64,000 nucleotides of DNA from Gracilibacillus salinarum (GTDB lineage: Bacteria; Bacillota; Bacilli; Bacillales; Amphibacillaceae), in the NCBI RefSeq assembly GCF_022919575.1, contig NZ_CP095071.1, positions 3,854,001-3,918,000 on the forward strand. Reading direction: 5' to 3'. The notes under the pieces were generated by a model that was not told the origin of the DNA, ran no database searches, and was given only the letters and a program-made list of their open reading frames with translations. How positions within the stretch are numbered: position 1 is the first letter of the stretch; each line of letters opens with the position of its first letter. The position numbers and the translations under genes were made by a program. Shown one piece after another: positions 18,390 through 26,575 of the stretch.

Positions 18390-18635
18390 TTATTCAAAAA
18401 CAGCAAGCTCTTCTTCAATTGCTACGCGGATCTTATCCAACGTTTCCTCTGGGGTTTTACCATGGATTCTGCGGTTATTTACCAGTGTATATGGTTTGAG
18501 CCGGCACAAACCACAGAAGCTCAAGCAGTCGCTGATCAAGACGGCTACCTCAGGATATTCGGATTCGATCAATGTTTCTATATCAAATGTATTCATTAAA
18601 TTACTATCACAAATTTCTACGACAACGATTCCCAT
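18390..18635 (-). CDS. yuzB: YuzB-family protein (DUF1450)
   Basis: 81 residues from the ATG at 18635, preceded by GAAGGTGAT. Small soluble protein with three clustered cysteines (SDCLSFCGLC) plus one near the N-terminus (EICDSN), typical of DUF1450, which has a thioredoxin-like ferredoxin pattern. Function not established. Confidence 0.85.
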   Translation of the reverse strand: MGIVVVEICDSNLMNTFDIETLIESEYPEVAVLISDCLSFCGLCRLKPYTLVNNRRIHGKTPEETLDKIRVAIEEELAVFE

Positions 18636-18754
18636 ACTATCACCTTCCATCTAAATCAGTCTTTTGTTACAACAGATTTACAGAGAATCATGTTATAAAC
18701 TAACGCTTGAAACGTGCTTTGTCAATAGTTAAGCTTGGGCAAAAAGAGGCAACA

Positions 18755-19441
18755 CTATACGAAAACTAAAAACAATGGTACTAGAAAGGAAACGAAAACA
18801 GCACTAATCGTCATGGACAATGCACTGACAGATCCCTCAAGCTCTCCTAATTCCAATGCTTTCGAGGTACCAATCGCATGAGAAGCTGTACCGATACCTA
18901 TTCCTCTTGCTACCGGGTGGGTAACTCGGCAAATCTTCAAAATCAAAGGACCGAACATCGCACCACTGATACCGGCAATCATGACGAAAACAGCTGCCAA
19001 AGCTAAATTGCCATGAGCAGTTTCTGTAATACTCAGTGCAACAGGTGTGGTGACAGATTTAGCCGCCACTGTGTAAATAATGATATTTTCAAATCCGAGC
19101 AGTTTGACACCGATTATCCCGGTTAACACACCTACCACTGATCCAGCAAACACACCAGTCAGAATCGTTCGGGCATATCGTTTAATTAGCTCAAGCTGTC
19201 GATACAGCGGTAAAGCCAAGGCAACTACGACAGGTCCAAGAAACTGGTCAATCCATTTGCCGCCATTCCAATAATCGGAGTATGAAAAGTCTGTAGTTAC
19301 TAATAAAAGGACAAAAAATACGGATGTCAAAAAGATTGGCAATGTAAACGGACTTGGAATTTTCTTATATACCAGTTTGGTGATCGCGAATACAAGTATC
19401 GTTGCCAGGAAAAAGCAAGCACCAGTTACCATATTATTCAT
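18755..19441 (-). CDS. lrgB: LrgB/CidB-family membrane protein
   Basis: 228 residues with about seven hydrophobic segments and the family motifs KSVTTPVALSI and GIGTASHAIGTSKALE. Works with the LrgA/CidA holin-like partner; in other Firmicutes such pairs modulate murein hydrolase activity or transport pyruvate. Its start overlaps the end of the upstream lrgA/cidA-like gene by 8 bp. Confidence 0.9.
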   Translation of the reverse strand: MNNMVTGACFFLATILVFAITKLVYKKIPSPFTLPIFLTSVFFVLLLVTTDFSYSDYWNGGKWIDQFLGPVVVALALPLYRQLELIKRYARTILTGVFAGSVVGVLTGIIGVKLLGFENIIIYTVAAKSVTTPVALSITETAHGNLALAAVFVMIAGISGAMFGPLILKICRVTHPVARGIGIGTASHAIGTSKALELGELEGSVSALSMTISAVFVSFLVPLFLVFV

Positions 19442-19802
19442 TGGTATCAGCTTCTTTCTTTAAAAGTAACGAGGTGAAGAGACTGCTGATCGAAACCACT
19501 AAAAAAGTGCTAAGCATTATGAGCGGAATCAGCAGACTACCTTTTCCAGCAAAGAAGTGCAGATGTTCGACAACACCAACGGTTACAGGAACAAAAAAGA
19601 TCGGCATATCTTTCATGATGAAGTCGATGCCGTCTTCGATCCAAGCTACTTTAATTAGTTTAGTTGTAAGCAGAACAAAAAAGAGCAGCATGCCGATGAT
19701 GCTACCCGGGACAAAGAGTGAGAACTCCTCCTGGATCCATTCACCTATATAAGAAAAAATAAATAACACACTTATTTGTAATACAATTCGAATATACTTC
19801 AT
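19434..19802 (-). CDS. lrgA: CidA/LrgA-family holin-like protein
   Basis: 122 residues with four hydrophobic helices and the family motif FVPGSIIGMLLFF. ATG 19802 is chosen because GGAGG lies 7 nt upstream; the open frame extends to 19934 without another such site. First gene of the lrgAB-like operon, downstream of the DnaA-box cluster. Confidence 0.88.
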   Translation of the reverse strand: MKYIRIVLQISVLFIFSYIGEWIQEEFSLFVPGSIIGMLLFFVLLTTKLIKVAWIEDGIDFIMKDMPIFFVPVTVGVVEHLHFFAGKGSLLIPLIMLSTFLVVSISSLFTSLLLKKEADTNE

Positions 19803-19863
19803 GTTACATCCTCCGCTATTTATCATACGCCTAACCGGAAGTAGTGCGCAACCCCTTTGTAGA

Positions 19864-20024
19864 GTATACACAGGTTTATCCACACAACAAAACTGTAAAA
19901 CATAAATAAAATCAGACTTATACACAGTATCCACATTTTATCTCACGGAAACCATCTGTATAACTGCCCTTATCAAAACAAGATCCACAAGCCTTATGCA
20001 CATTGTGCACAGGTTTGTGGATAA
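19864..20024. promoter_or_regulatory. DnaA-box cluster
   Basis: Four boxes match TTATNCACA exactly: TTATCCACA 19876-19884 (+), TTATACACA 19918-19926 (+), TTATGCACA 19994-20002 (+), TTATCCACA 20016-20024 (-). Near matches are GTATACACA 19864-19872, GTATCCACA 19927-19935 and AGATCCACA 19981-19989. Seven sites fall in 161 bp of noncoding DNA. It resembles the DnaA-binding clusters that titrate DnaA or regulate genes in B. subtilis. No dnaA, dnaN or DNA-unwinding context is present. Confidence 0.8.
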
Positions 20025-20028
20025 CTGT

Positions 20029-20577
20029 TCATATGGCTTCTTCGTTTTCTTTGGCAGATTCTAAATGGGAGAAGTATGTTTCTTTTCTAATGACATATAA
20101 GTCATAAACAGGTTCTTCCTGATCACTGTTTATTTTTGCAAAAACCTCATCATATACTTCATTTCCATGCATGACATATGGAATCTTTAAGATCGCTTTT
20201 AACGAACGCGTATTGGTACGGCGGATCTTAATGAAAATAGCATCGATCGGATGATGGCAAAACAGTTCATTAAAGAATGCATCTTTAGCTAATTTGTTAT
20301 AGCCTTTGCCGAAATAGGGCTGACCGATCCATGTAGCCAGAAATCCTGCATTATTTTCGATATCAAATAAATTAATGGTCCCGATTGGATTATAATATTC
20401 ATCCATAATCGTACGTGAAATTAAATCACCGTTTTCTTCAGCCTCTATGGTTTGTTTCGTTAAAAAGTAAAATTCATCACTGGAATATGCTTTGTGTCGA
20501 ACATATGGAAATACTTCAGGATGTGACATTAATTCGTATAGAACTGGTGCGTCCTGAACATCTCGTTTTTTGAGCAT
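20029..20577 (-). CDS. GNAT-family N-acetyltransferase
   Basis: 182 residues. Acetyl-CoA dependent acetyltransferase of the RimJ/RimL-like group: motif A region ATWIGQPYFGKGYNKLAKDAF (the Q/RxxGxG/A-like PYFGKG), and the following NTRSLKAILKIP. The ATG at 20577 follows GAAGGAGGGG. That ribosome binding site is itself the 3' arm of a terminator hairpin, so expression is probably set by the attenuator upstream. The substrate (antibiotic, polyamine or protein N-terminus) is unknown. Confidence 0.85.
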   Translation of the reverse strand: MLKKRDVQDAPVLYELMSHPEVFPYVRHKAYSSDEFYFLTKQTIEAEENGDLISRTIMDEYYNPIGTINLFDIENNAGFLATWIGQPYFGKGYNKLAKDAFFNELFCHHPIDAIFIKIRRTNTRSLKAILKIPYVMHGNEVYDEVFAKINSDQEEPVYDLYVIRKETYFSHLESAKENEEAI

Positions 20578-20715
20578 AAAAAACCCCTCCTTCATTACCT
20601 TGGAGGGTGGACAAAGAAGACAGAATTGTAGCGCATGATAGTGTCTTTACCACCCTCGAATTTTTATCAAAATTTAAACAAAAATTCGGGGTGGGAATCG
20701 AACCCACTAGAACCA
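20578..20715 (-). promoter_or_regulatory. Transcription attenuator with five alternately pairing segments
   Basis: Read on the minus strand: segment 1 GTGGG (20703-20707), 2 CCCACCCC (20688-20695), 3 GAGGGTGG (20650-20657), 4 CCACCCTC(C) (20602-20610), 5 GGAGGGG (20584-20590) followed by six T. Segments 1:2, 2:3, 3:4 and 4:5 can all pair; 4:5 plus the T run is a Rho-independent terminator just before the acetyltransferase ATG. Segments 1 and 2 lie inside an upstream ORF, and its stop codon is 10 nt before segment 3. The layout fits ribosome-mediated attenuation. Pairings are seen; the mechanism is inferred. Confidence 0.65.
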
Positions 20716-20780
20716 GTTCTAACTGGTGGCGCACCATTTGCCTTCCCTATATAAACGTCGCAACAAAAATACTTGCTCAT
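20667..20780 (-). CDS. Upstream ORF / leader peptide of the acetyltransferase attenuator
   Basis: 37 codons starting at ATG 20780 with AAGGAG only 4 nt upstream (short spacing). The peptide begins MSKYFCCDVYIGKANGAPPV. It spans attenuator segments 1 and 2 and ends 10 nt before segment 3. A possible promoter (TTTACA 20815-20820, 18 bp, TAATAT 20791-20796) would start transcription so close that the ribosome binding site may be absent from the RNA; another promoter further up is possible. Confidence 0.4.
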   Translation of the reverse strand: MSKYFCCDVYIGKANGAPPVRTGSSGFDSHPEFLFKF

Positions 20781-20936
20781 TTCTCTCCTTATATTACACA
20801 ATAAAGCTAGTAATTGTAAATAGGTAAATGCAAAATAATACGAAAAAATATTGAGTAAAATGAAGGAATATTAAGAAAACTTCATTATTAATTAATGAAA
20901 ACGTCATAAATGGATGAAAATGCCGATAAAACGCTG

Positions 20937-21836
20937 TTATTCATAGATTTCTTTCAAAGCTGTCTCGATGGTTGGGTAATGAAAGTCATAGCCAAAATCC
21001 AACGCCTTCTCTGGAATTACCTTCTGCCCATCGACTACGAGAATGCTCATATCTCCTAAAACAGTTTGCAATAAAAACTTTGGTGTCGGAAACCAATTTG
21101 GCCGACTTAACACGCTGGCGAGTGTTCGAGCTAATTGCTTATTCTGGACAGGCTGCGGTGCTGTTAAATGGAATGATTTATTTACTTTCTTATTGTCCAT
21201 TGCGAAGCGAATTAAACCAACGACATCATCAATATGAATCCAGGAAACCCATTGCCTTCCGGAGCCGATTTTTCCTCCGATAAATAAGCGGAAGGGCATG
21301 GCCATTAATGGCAGGGCACCCTCTTTACCGAGAATGACGCCAAGTCTTGCGATCACTGTTCGTACACCATATGATCGTGCCTCAATTGCAGTTTGCTCCC
21401 AAGCTTGGGTAACTTCAGCCAAGAAATCGTGCCCTTTTTCTTCAGAGAATTCAGTAAAGGTTTGCTCTTGTGATGTGCCGAAATAGCCGACTGCTGAAGC
21501 ATTAATAAGTACTTCTGGCTTTGTATTCATCTTCTTGATTAAATCGATTAACGCATACGTCGCATTAATTCTGCTTTGAAAGATTTTATCTTTTTTTGTT
21601 TTGGTCCAGTATCCGAACAAGGAATCTCCTGCAAGATTGACGATGACATCAATAGCAGGGAGCTGCTTTTCAGGTTGATATTCCTCATTCAGCCAGCCTA
21701 CATAAGTTACCTTTTTCTGATTGTGATGTTGATCAGGATTTCTTGTTAATATATAAACATTATCTCCATTATTCGTCAAAGCACTTGTCAGATTTTTTCC
21801 TACATAACCTGATCCACCTGCTATAGCGATATTCAT
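20937..21836 (-). CDS. yfhF: TIGR01777-family NAD-dependent epimerase (YfhF-like)
   Basis: 299 residues. Atypical extended SDR fold: MNIAIAGGSGYVGKNLTSAL nucleotide motif, DVIVNLAGDSLFGYWT, NASAVGYFG and WVSWIHIDD. The ATG at 21836 lies 9 nt after AGGGGG; the longer open frame has no such site. Divergent from recX, as in B. subtilis yfhF-recX. Function in the cell is unclear. Confidence 0.88.
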   Translation of the reverse strand: MNIAIAGGSGYVGKNLTSALTNNGDNVYILTRNPDQHHNQKKVTYVGWLNEEYQPEKQLPAIDVIVNLAGDSLFGYWTKTKKDKIFQSRINATYALIDLIKKMNTKPEVLINASAVGYFGTSQEQTFTEFSEEKGHDFLAEVTQAWEQTAIEARSYGVRTVIARLGVILGKEGALPLMAMPFRLFIGGKIGSGRQWVSWIHIDDVVGLIRFAMDNKKVNKSFHLTAPQPVQNKQLARTLASVLSRPNWFPTPKFLLQTVLGDMSILVVDGQKVIPEKALDFGYDFHYPTIETALKEIYE

Positions 21837-21863
21837 AAATGCTAACCCCCTGTTATAATTTGT

Positions 21864-21888
21864 AGAACAAATGTTTGTGTGATAGAAT
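21864..21888 (+). promoter_or_regulatory. LexA-like box at the recX promoter
   Basis: AGAACAAATGTTTG (21864-21877) matches the Gram-positive SOS box CGAAC-N4-GTTCG with one mismatch per half. It sits between a weak -35 (TTGTAG 21860-21865) and TAGAAT (21883-21888). Confidence 0.5.
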
Positions 21889-21908
21889 GGCATAAAGAGG
21901 TGATCATA

Positions 21909-22724
21909 TTGCCCGAAATAGCTAAAATCACAACGCAAAAGAAAGCGAAGGACCGATATAATATTTTTCTTAAAGAACATGAGAAAGAATATTATGGATT
22001 TAGTGTAAATGAGGATTTGCTGATTACGTTCCATCTACATAAAGGACAGATGTTAACACCTGATATGATTACGCAAATCCAGGAAAAAGATTCTTCCTAT
22101 AAGGCATATACCCTTTCTGTCAGGTATTTAAGTTACAGAATGCGATCTGAGCAAGAAATTATTGATTATCTGATTCGGAAAGAAGTTGATGAACAATACA
22201 TCGGCGAGGTAACAACCCGTTTGAAACGGGAAGGACTAATTGATGATCTTGTTTTTGCTGAAGCATTGGTCAGGACACGTATGGAAACCTCGACGAAAGG
22301 TCCTCTCCTGGTGAAGAAAGAATTGGCAGACAAAGGTGTAAGTGCTGATCTAACAACACAAGCATTATCCCTTTATACGTTTGATAAGCAATTTAGCAAA
22401 GTAGAGAAATTAATAAATAAGAAATTGTCCGCATCAAGCAAAAAATCATATCAGCAACAGCTGGACAGCGCCAAACAAACAGCTATCCAGAAAGGCTTCG
22501 GTTTTGATGTAATTTCCGAGGTGATCGGCCAGATCAATTCAACTCGTGATGAAGAAGAGGAATACAATGCTATTGTATTTCAAGGTGAAAAGTTGGTGAC
22601 AAAATTTCAAAAGAAAGAATCCGGTCAGGGATGGAAGCTTAAGGTAAAAGCAGCTCTCTTCCGAAAAGGATTCCCGGCGGATTTAATTGACCGCTTTTTA
22701 GATGAATATGCAGAAGAGCACTAA
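21909..22724 (+). CDS. recX: Recombination regulator RecX
   Basis: 271 residues from TTG 21909, preceded by AGAGGTGATC. RecX binds RecA filaments and limits recombination and the SOS response. The sequence shows repeated three-helix modules (LSYRMRSEQEIIDYLIRKEV; REGLIDDLVFAEALVRTRM; KKELADKGVSADL). ATG at 21879 has no ribosome binding site. Converges on the HAD gene with no gap. Confidence 0.9.
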   Translation: MPEIAKITTQKKAKDRYNIFLKEHEKEYYGFSVNEDLLITFHLHKGQMLTPDMITQIQEKDSSYKAYTLSVRYLSYRMRSEQEIIDYLIRKEVDEQYIGEVTTRLKREGLIDDLVFAEALVRTRMETSTKGPLLVKKELADKGVSADLTTQALSLYTFDKQFSKVEKLINKKLSASSKKSYQQQLDSAKQTAIQKGFGFDVISEVIGQINSTRDEEEEYNAIVFQGEKLVTKFQKKESGQGWKLKVKAALFRKGFPADLIDRFLDEYAEEH

Positions 22725-23519
22725 TTATTTAGTGCTCACGTTTTGCTGGACATATGCAATTGCTTCATGAACATCTTCGACAACATGTGCTGCTTTATTT
22801 CGTACTGCTTCAGGAGCGGTACTCATCGCAAAGCTGTTCGGTGTCATCTCAAACATCGGAATATCATTAAAAGAATCTCCAATTACTGCAATTTCATCAG
22901 GTTTAATCGCCAGATAATCTGCTAATGCAAGTAATCCCACTGCTTTACTAACACCTTTCGGTACTATATCTACACAGCGCGGATCAGATAAATAACTCTC
23001 ACAGACTGCATGAAACTTCTCATGAATATCCGCTTGAAATGCTACGATATCTTTTTGATCACCTAAAAGCATATATTTACTTGGTAAGAAATTTTCCTGG
23101 TATTCATTAGCAAAATCAACACCTTCGACGAGAGGAAAGTAAAGAATTTGTTCCATTGCCTCGATCTCGGGCGTTTTAATAGAGATGTATGCCTCATCGA
23201 CAGTTGTAATACAAAATGGATTAGGGAATTGACTGATCGCGTGATGCAGGGCACTGCTAGTTTCAATATCAAATGTATTGGCTAGTATTTTTTCGTTGCT
23301 CTTCGTATCGACAAAGGCACCGTTTTGACTGATACGATGCGCATCAGTAGTGATTTCTTCACAAACTTTAAGAATATCACGGTCCATTCGTCCGGTAGCA
23401 ATGGCGAAGTCAATGTTACTTTCTTTCAAAAGCTCGATTGCTGATATATCTTCCGTTTCGATACGATTACCATGTTTTAATAATGTTCCATCAAGATCAG
23501 TTGCAAATAATTTTATCAA
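22725..23519 (-). CDS. Cof-type HAD-superfamily phosphatase
   Basis: 264 residues. HAD motif I DLDGTLLKHGN at the N-terminus, motif II IATGR, motif III lysine in KGVSKAVGL and motif IV GDSFNDIPMF. C2B cap between motifs II and III. Probable sugar-phosphate or flavin phosphatase. AAAGGATGG precedes the ATG. Confidence 0.9.
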   Translation of the reverse strand: MIKLFATDLDGTLLKHGNRIETEDISAIELLKESNIDFAIATGRMDRDILKVCEEITTDAHRISQNGAFVDTKSNEKILANTFDIETSSALHHAISQFPNPFCITTVDEAYISIKTPEIEAMEQILYFPLVEGVDFANEYQENFLPSKYMLLGDQKDIVAFQADIHEKFHAVCESYLSDPRCVDIVPKGVSKAVGLLALADYLAIKPDEIAVIGDSFNDIPMFEMTPNSFAMSTAPEAVRNKAAHVVEDVHEAIAYVQQNVSTK

Positions 23520-23552
23520 ACAGAACCATCCTTTTTATAAGATTGCTTCTAA

Positions 23553-23583
23553 TCACAAAAACCCCATTGATTGAAGTCTCACT
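23553..23583 (+). repeat. Dispersed intergenic repeat, truncated copy C
   Basis: Matches the right-hand end of copy A (cACAAAAACCCCA-TTGATTGAAGT), with the left half of the element missing. Confidence 0.55.
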
Positions 23584-23698
23584 TTATTATACTAGTTAAT
23601 GAAGTGGAACAACAATGAAATAAAATCAGTTTACGATCTTTTTACATTTTGCCAAGTAATGATAAAATAAAAGCATCATTACAGATGGTGGTGTAATA

Positions 23699-24028
23699 AT
23701 GGAACGTAGATATAGCACATATACAGTTGAAGAATTACGAGCTGAAGTGGCACAATTAAAAGAACAATTACAGAAGGCAGAGCAGTGGGGGAATGTCAGT
23801 GAATATGAGATTCTCCAGCGAAAAATGCAAATGGCAGCTGCCTACCTGGTGAATCCGGCTGATTTTAGAAAAGGGGAGCGCTATGAATTAGCAGGCGATC
23901 CTGGACAAACTTTTGAAATCACGTATATAAATGGCGTATTTGCCTGGGGACATCGCATTAATCTGCTTGGTCAGAGATTTGAAACAGAGGAAGCTGTCCC
24001 GTTATCCATTCTAGGAGATAAGCAGTGA
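23699..24028 (+). CDS. yfhH: YfhH-family protein (DUF1811)
   Basis: 109 residues: an N-terminal amphipathic helical hairpin (YTVEELRAEVAQLKEQLQKA) followed by a small beta domain with a WGHR segment. Same position after recX as in B. subtilis. Function unknown. Confidence 0.88.
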   Translation: MERRYSTYTVEELRAEVAQLKEQLQKAEQWGNVSEYEILQRKMQMAAAYLVNPADFRKGERYELAGDPGQTFEITYINGVFAWGHRINLLGQRFETEEAVPLSILGDKQ

Positions 24029-24045
24029 AAATTAGGAGGAATTAG

Positions 24046-24315
24046 ATGCAGGAAGAAATAAAAAGACTTGCAGCTGAATTAAATGATGTGAATCCAACAT
24101 TATCCATATTAGAAGCACGCAGCTGGGTAGAGCTATTGTGGGAGGATTTCGAAACAACCAGAGCGAGAGCAGGACGGGAATACGAAGGAGTAGAAGTGAC
24201 GCAGAAAATCGTCAGACACTGGATTCAGCAATATGGTGATCGCTTAGATGATTTTATGTCACGCTATCCAAAATATCAGGAAATGATATATGGAGAGAAT
24301 AATACAAAGCATTAA
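24046..24315 (+). CDS. yfhJ: YfhJ-family protein (WVELL domain)
   Basis: 89 residues with the diagnostic ARSWVELLWEDFE. AGGAGG precedes the ATG and the gene lies 17 bp after yfhH, so they are probably cotranscribed. Function unknown; conserved in Bacillaceae. Confidence 0.88.
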   Translation: MQEEIKRLAAELNDVNPTLSILEARSWVELLWEDFETTRARAGREYEGVEVTQKIVRHWIQQYGDRLDDFMSRYPKYQEMIYGENNTKH

Positions 24316-24354
24316 AATATGGCTCTGCCATCAAGGGCAGAGCCAATATATTTT
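24314..24354. terminator. Bidirectional terminator between yfhJ and yfhP
   Basis: TGGCTCTGCC/GGGCAGAGCCA stem flanked by A and T runs on both sides. Confidence 0.85.
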
Positions 24355-25336
24355 AGACCATATCACCAAGATTCAATTTGTTTTGCAGTTTTTCCTCGGA
24401 AAATACCCAGCCTGTATAAGAATTCATGATCTTCATATTCTCATCAATCTGAACAACGGCGACGAATGGATAGTGTCCGTCTGAACGATAGCGAAGATCA
24501 ACAAACCGTACTTCATTAAAATCATCATACATATTTATTTCCCAACGGTATATTGGTGAAAAGGATAGGAAGGCTGAAACATTTTTATCCTTTAACGCAA
24601 GATTCATTAATGGATCATCCGGAATTGGAATCTGGTAAAATTTATCGTCAATTTCAATATGACCTTCTTTGATATGTCCCACAAAAAAATGCTGGTCAGT
24701 TGTAAAACAAATTCGCCAAATATTTTGTTTCGTAGTTGGAGAAGTAGCGATTTGACCAACATGATCATAATGTTCGTGTATCATTTTGACGATCTCGCGC
24801 TTGTCGATATACCGTTTAATGTAATACAATACTATAATGATATAAATCATTGGCCACGTATAACCTGGATTTGCACTCAACAGCCATGCCACAATTCCGA
24901 TCACATGCAGGCCGAAAATATAAGGGTCAAACGTACTGATAAAGCCGTATGCCACCCACCTTTTTGTAAATGGCCGATATGCTTGCGTCCCGTACGCATT
25001 AAAGACATCTACGAAGACATGGAGAATGACAGCTAAGAATGTCCAAAGCCATAAATGAAGAAAATGAACGTCAGGAACGAATAAATAAATAATCGATGCA
25101 ATGGCAATCCCCCAGAAGCAAACAGCAGGAATAGAATGCGTGATGCCCCGATGGTTACGAATATATGCAGCATTATTCCGTAATTTCAGCACGGTATCGA
25201 AATCTGGTGCATGAGAACCGATGATGGTTCCCACCATGATAGCGGTAAATAATGTTGGATCTTGTTGTACGGCCGGATCCAGAGTTGCGAAACCGCCTAA
25301 TGCAATTCCCATTGCAATGTGTGTGCCAGTATCCAT
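24353..25336 (-). CDS. yfhP: YfhP-family membrane protein (metal-dependent hydrolase type)
   Basis: 327 residues. YdjM-like membrane-bound metal-dependent hydrolase fold: N-terminal MDTGTHIAMGIALGG, SHAPDFDTVLK and NHRGITHSIPA carry the conserved His/Asp residues; about four membrane helices; a ~130-residue C-terminal soluble part. ATG 25336 has AGGGG 9 nt upstream. Divergent from mutY as in B. subtilis. Confidence 0.88.
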   Translation of the reverse strand: MDTGTHIAMGIALGGFATLDPAVQQDPTLFTAIMVGTIIGSHAPDFDTVLKLRNNAAYIRNHRGITHSIPAVCFWGIAIASIIYLFVPDVHFLHLWLWTFLAVILHVFVDVFNAYGTQAYRPFTKRWVAYGFISTFDPYIFGLHVIGIVAWLLSANPGYTWPMIYIIIVLYYIKRYIDKREIVKMIHEHYDHVGQIATSPTTKQNIWRICFTTDQHFFVGHIKEGHIEIDDKFYQIPIPDDPLMNLALKDKNVSAFLSFSPIYRWEINMYDDFNEVRFVDLRYRSDGHYPFVAVVQIDENMKIMNSYTGWVFSEEKLQNKLNLGDMV

Positions 25337-25393
25337 CTGTAGCTGCCCCTTTCTAGTCTTAATCAATACTGTATTATGAAGGATGAGGAATGT

Positions 25394-26461
25394 TTGAATT
25401 ATACATCTACTATAAATATACCCCAATTTCGGGAGGATCTAATCACATGGTTTGAGAAAGAACAGCGATCGTTACCATGGAGAGAAAATCGAGATCCTTA
25501 TCGAGTATGGGTTTCTGAAATCATGTTACAACAAACGAAAGTTGATACCGTTATTCCCTATTTTAAAAATTTTATCGATCATTTTCCAACGTTAACGGCA
25601 TTAGCAGATGCAAATGAGCAAGAAGTCTTAAAAGCCTGGGAAGGATTAGGCTATTATTCGCGTGCTCGTAATTTGCAAACGGCTGTTAAGGAAGTGGTCG
25701 AACATTATGATGCTAAGGTACCTGACGATCCGAAGCAGTTAGGTGATTTGAAAGGCGTAGGACCTTATACGAAAGGTGCTATTTTAAGTATAGCATATGG
25801 AGTTCCAGAACCTGCCGTTGATGGTAATGTCATGCGCGTACTGTCGAGAATTTTACTAATTGAAGAAGACATTGCCAAACCAAAAACAAGAAAAACATTT
25901 GAAGCAGCGGTTAGAGAGTTGATTTCAAGTGAGAATCCATCTGCTTTTAATCAAGGACTAATGGAATTAGGTGCGCTCATTTGTACACCGAAGAATCCAA
26001 GTTGTTTACTGTGTCCGGTCCAAGAGCATTGTATTGCTTTCCGTGACGGTGTGGAACAGTCTTTACCTATAAAGAAGAAAAAAACAAAGCAATCTTTCCA
26101 TACTTATTTTGCGCTAGTAGTGGAGGATGATACCGGAAAATTTATCCTGGAGCAGCGACCTGATCAAGGATTATTGGCACAGCTTTGGCAATTTCCAATG
26201 GTGAAACCTGATGAGATCGGAGAGAATCACATAGCTGCTTATGTGGAAGAGAAATTTGATGTAAAAGTGTCTGATGTCAAGAAATTAGAGACGGTGAAGC
26301 ATGTTTTCTCCCATTTAACTTGGTTTTTAGAAGTGCGCTATATGCGAGTAAAAGGTAACTTGCAAGCAGCCGATGATAATATGGTTCTGGTTACAGAAGA
26401 AGAAATGGCGCCATATCCACTACCGGTTTCTCATCAAAATATTTATAAACAATTGCCTTGA
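25394..26461 (+). CDS. mutY: A/G-specific adenine DNA glycosylase MutY
   Basis: Removes adenine mispaired with 8-oxoguanine. Residues: substrate and catalytic Glu in SEIMLQQTKVDTV, helix-hairpin-helix LKGVGPYTKGAIL, catalytic Asp in PAVDGNVMRV, a [4Fe-4S] cluster C-x6-C-x2-C-x5-C (CTPKNPSCLLCPVQEHC), then a NUDIX-like C-terminal domain that recognises 8-oxoG. TTG 25394, with AAGGAT 8 nt upstream, is preferred; an ATG at 25376 is in frame but lacks a ribosome binding site. Confidence 0.94.
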   Translation: MNYTSTINIPQFREDLITWFEKEQRSLPWRENRDPYRVWVSEIMLQQTKVDTVIPYFKNFIDHFPTLTALADANEQEVLKAWEGLGYYSRARNLQTAVKEVVEHYDAKVPDDPKQLGDLKGVGPYTKGAILSIAYGVPEPAVDGNVMRVLSRILLIEEDIAKPKTRKTFEAAVRELISSENPSAFNQGLMELGALICTPKNPSCLLCPVQEHCIAFRDGVEQSLPIKKKKTKQSFHTYFALVVEDDTGKFILEQRPDQGLLAQLWQFPMVKPDEIGENHIAAYVEEKFDVKVSDVKKLETVKHVFSHLTWFLEVRYMRVKGNLQAADDNMVLVTEEEMAPYPLPVSHQNIYKQLP

Positions 26462-26575
26462 TATATGCTTTTCGTTAAGAAAACTTCATAAAATTAACCT
26501 CCCACCGAAAAGTAGTAATTTTTTTGGATAAAAAAATTGATGCTGGGTAACTTAATAGTCGTGGAGGTGATATTG

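Noticed and set aside
19864..20024. Chromosomal or plasmid replication origin
   Set aside because: No dnaA, dnaN, rep or AT-rich unwinding context; neighbouring genes are unrelated to replication.
20680..20740. tRNA gene suggested by a T-arm-like sequence on the minus strand
   Set aside because: No acceptor stem or D-arm can be formed and the anticodon-like loop has six bases; the stretch fits better as part of an attenuator.
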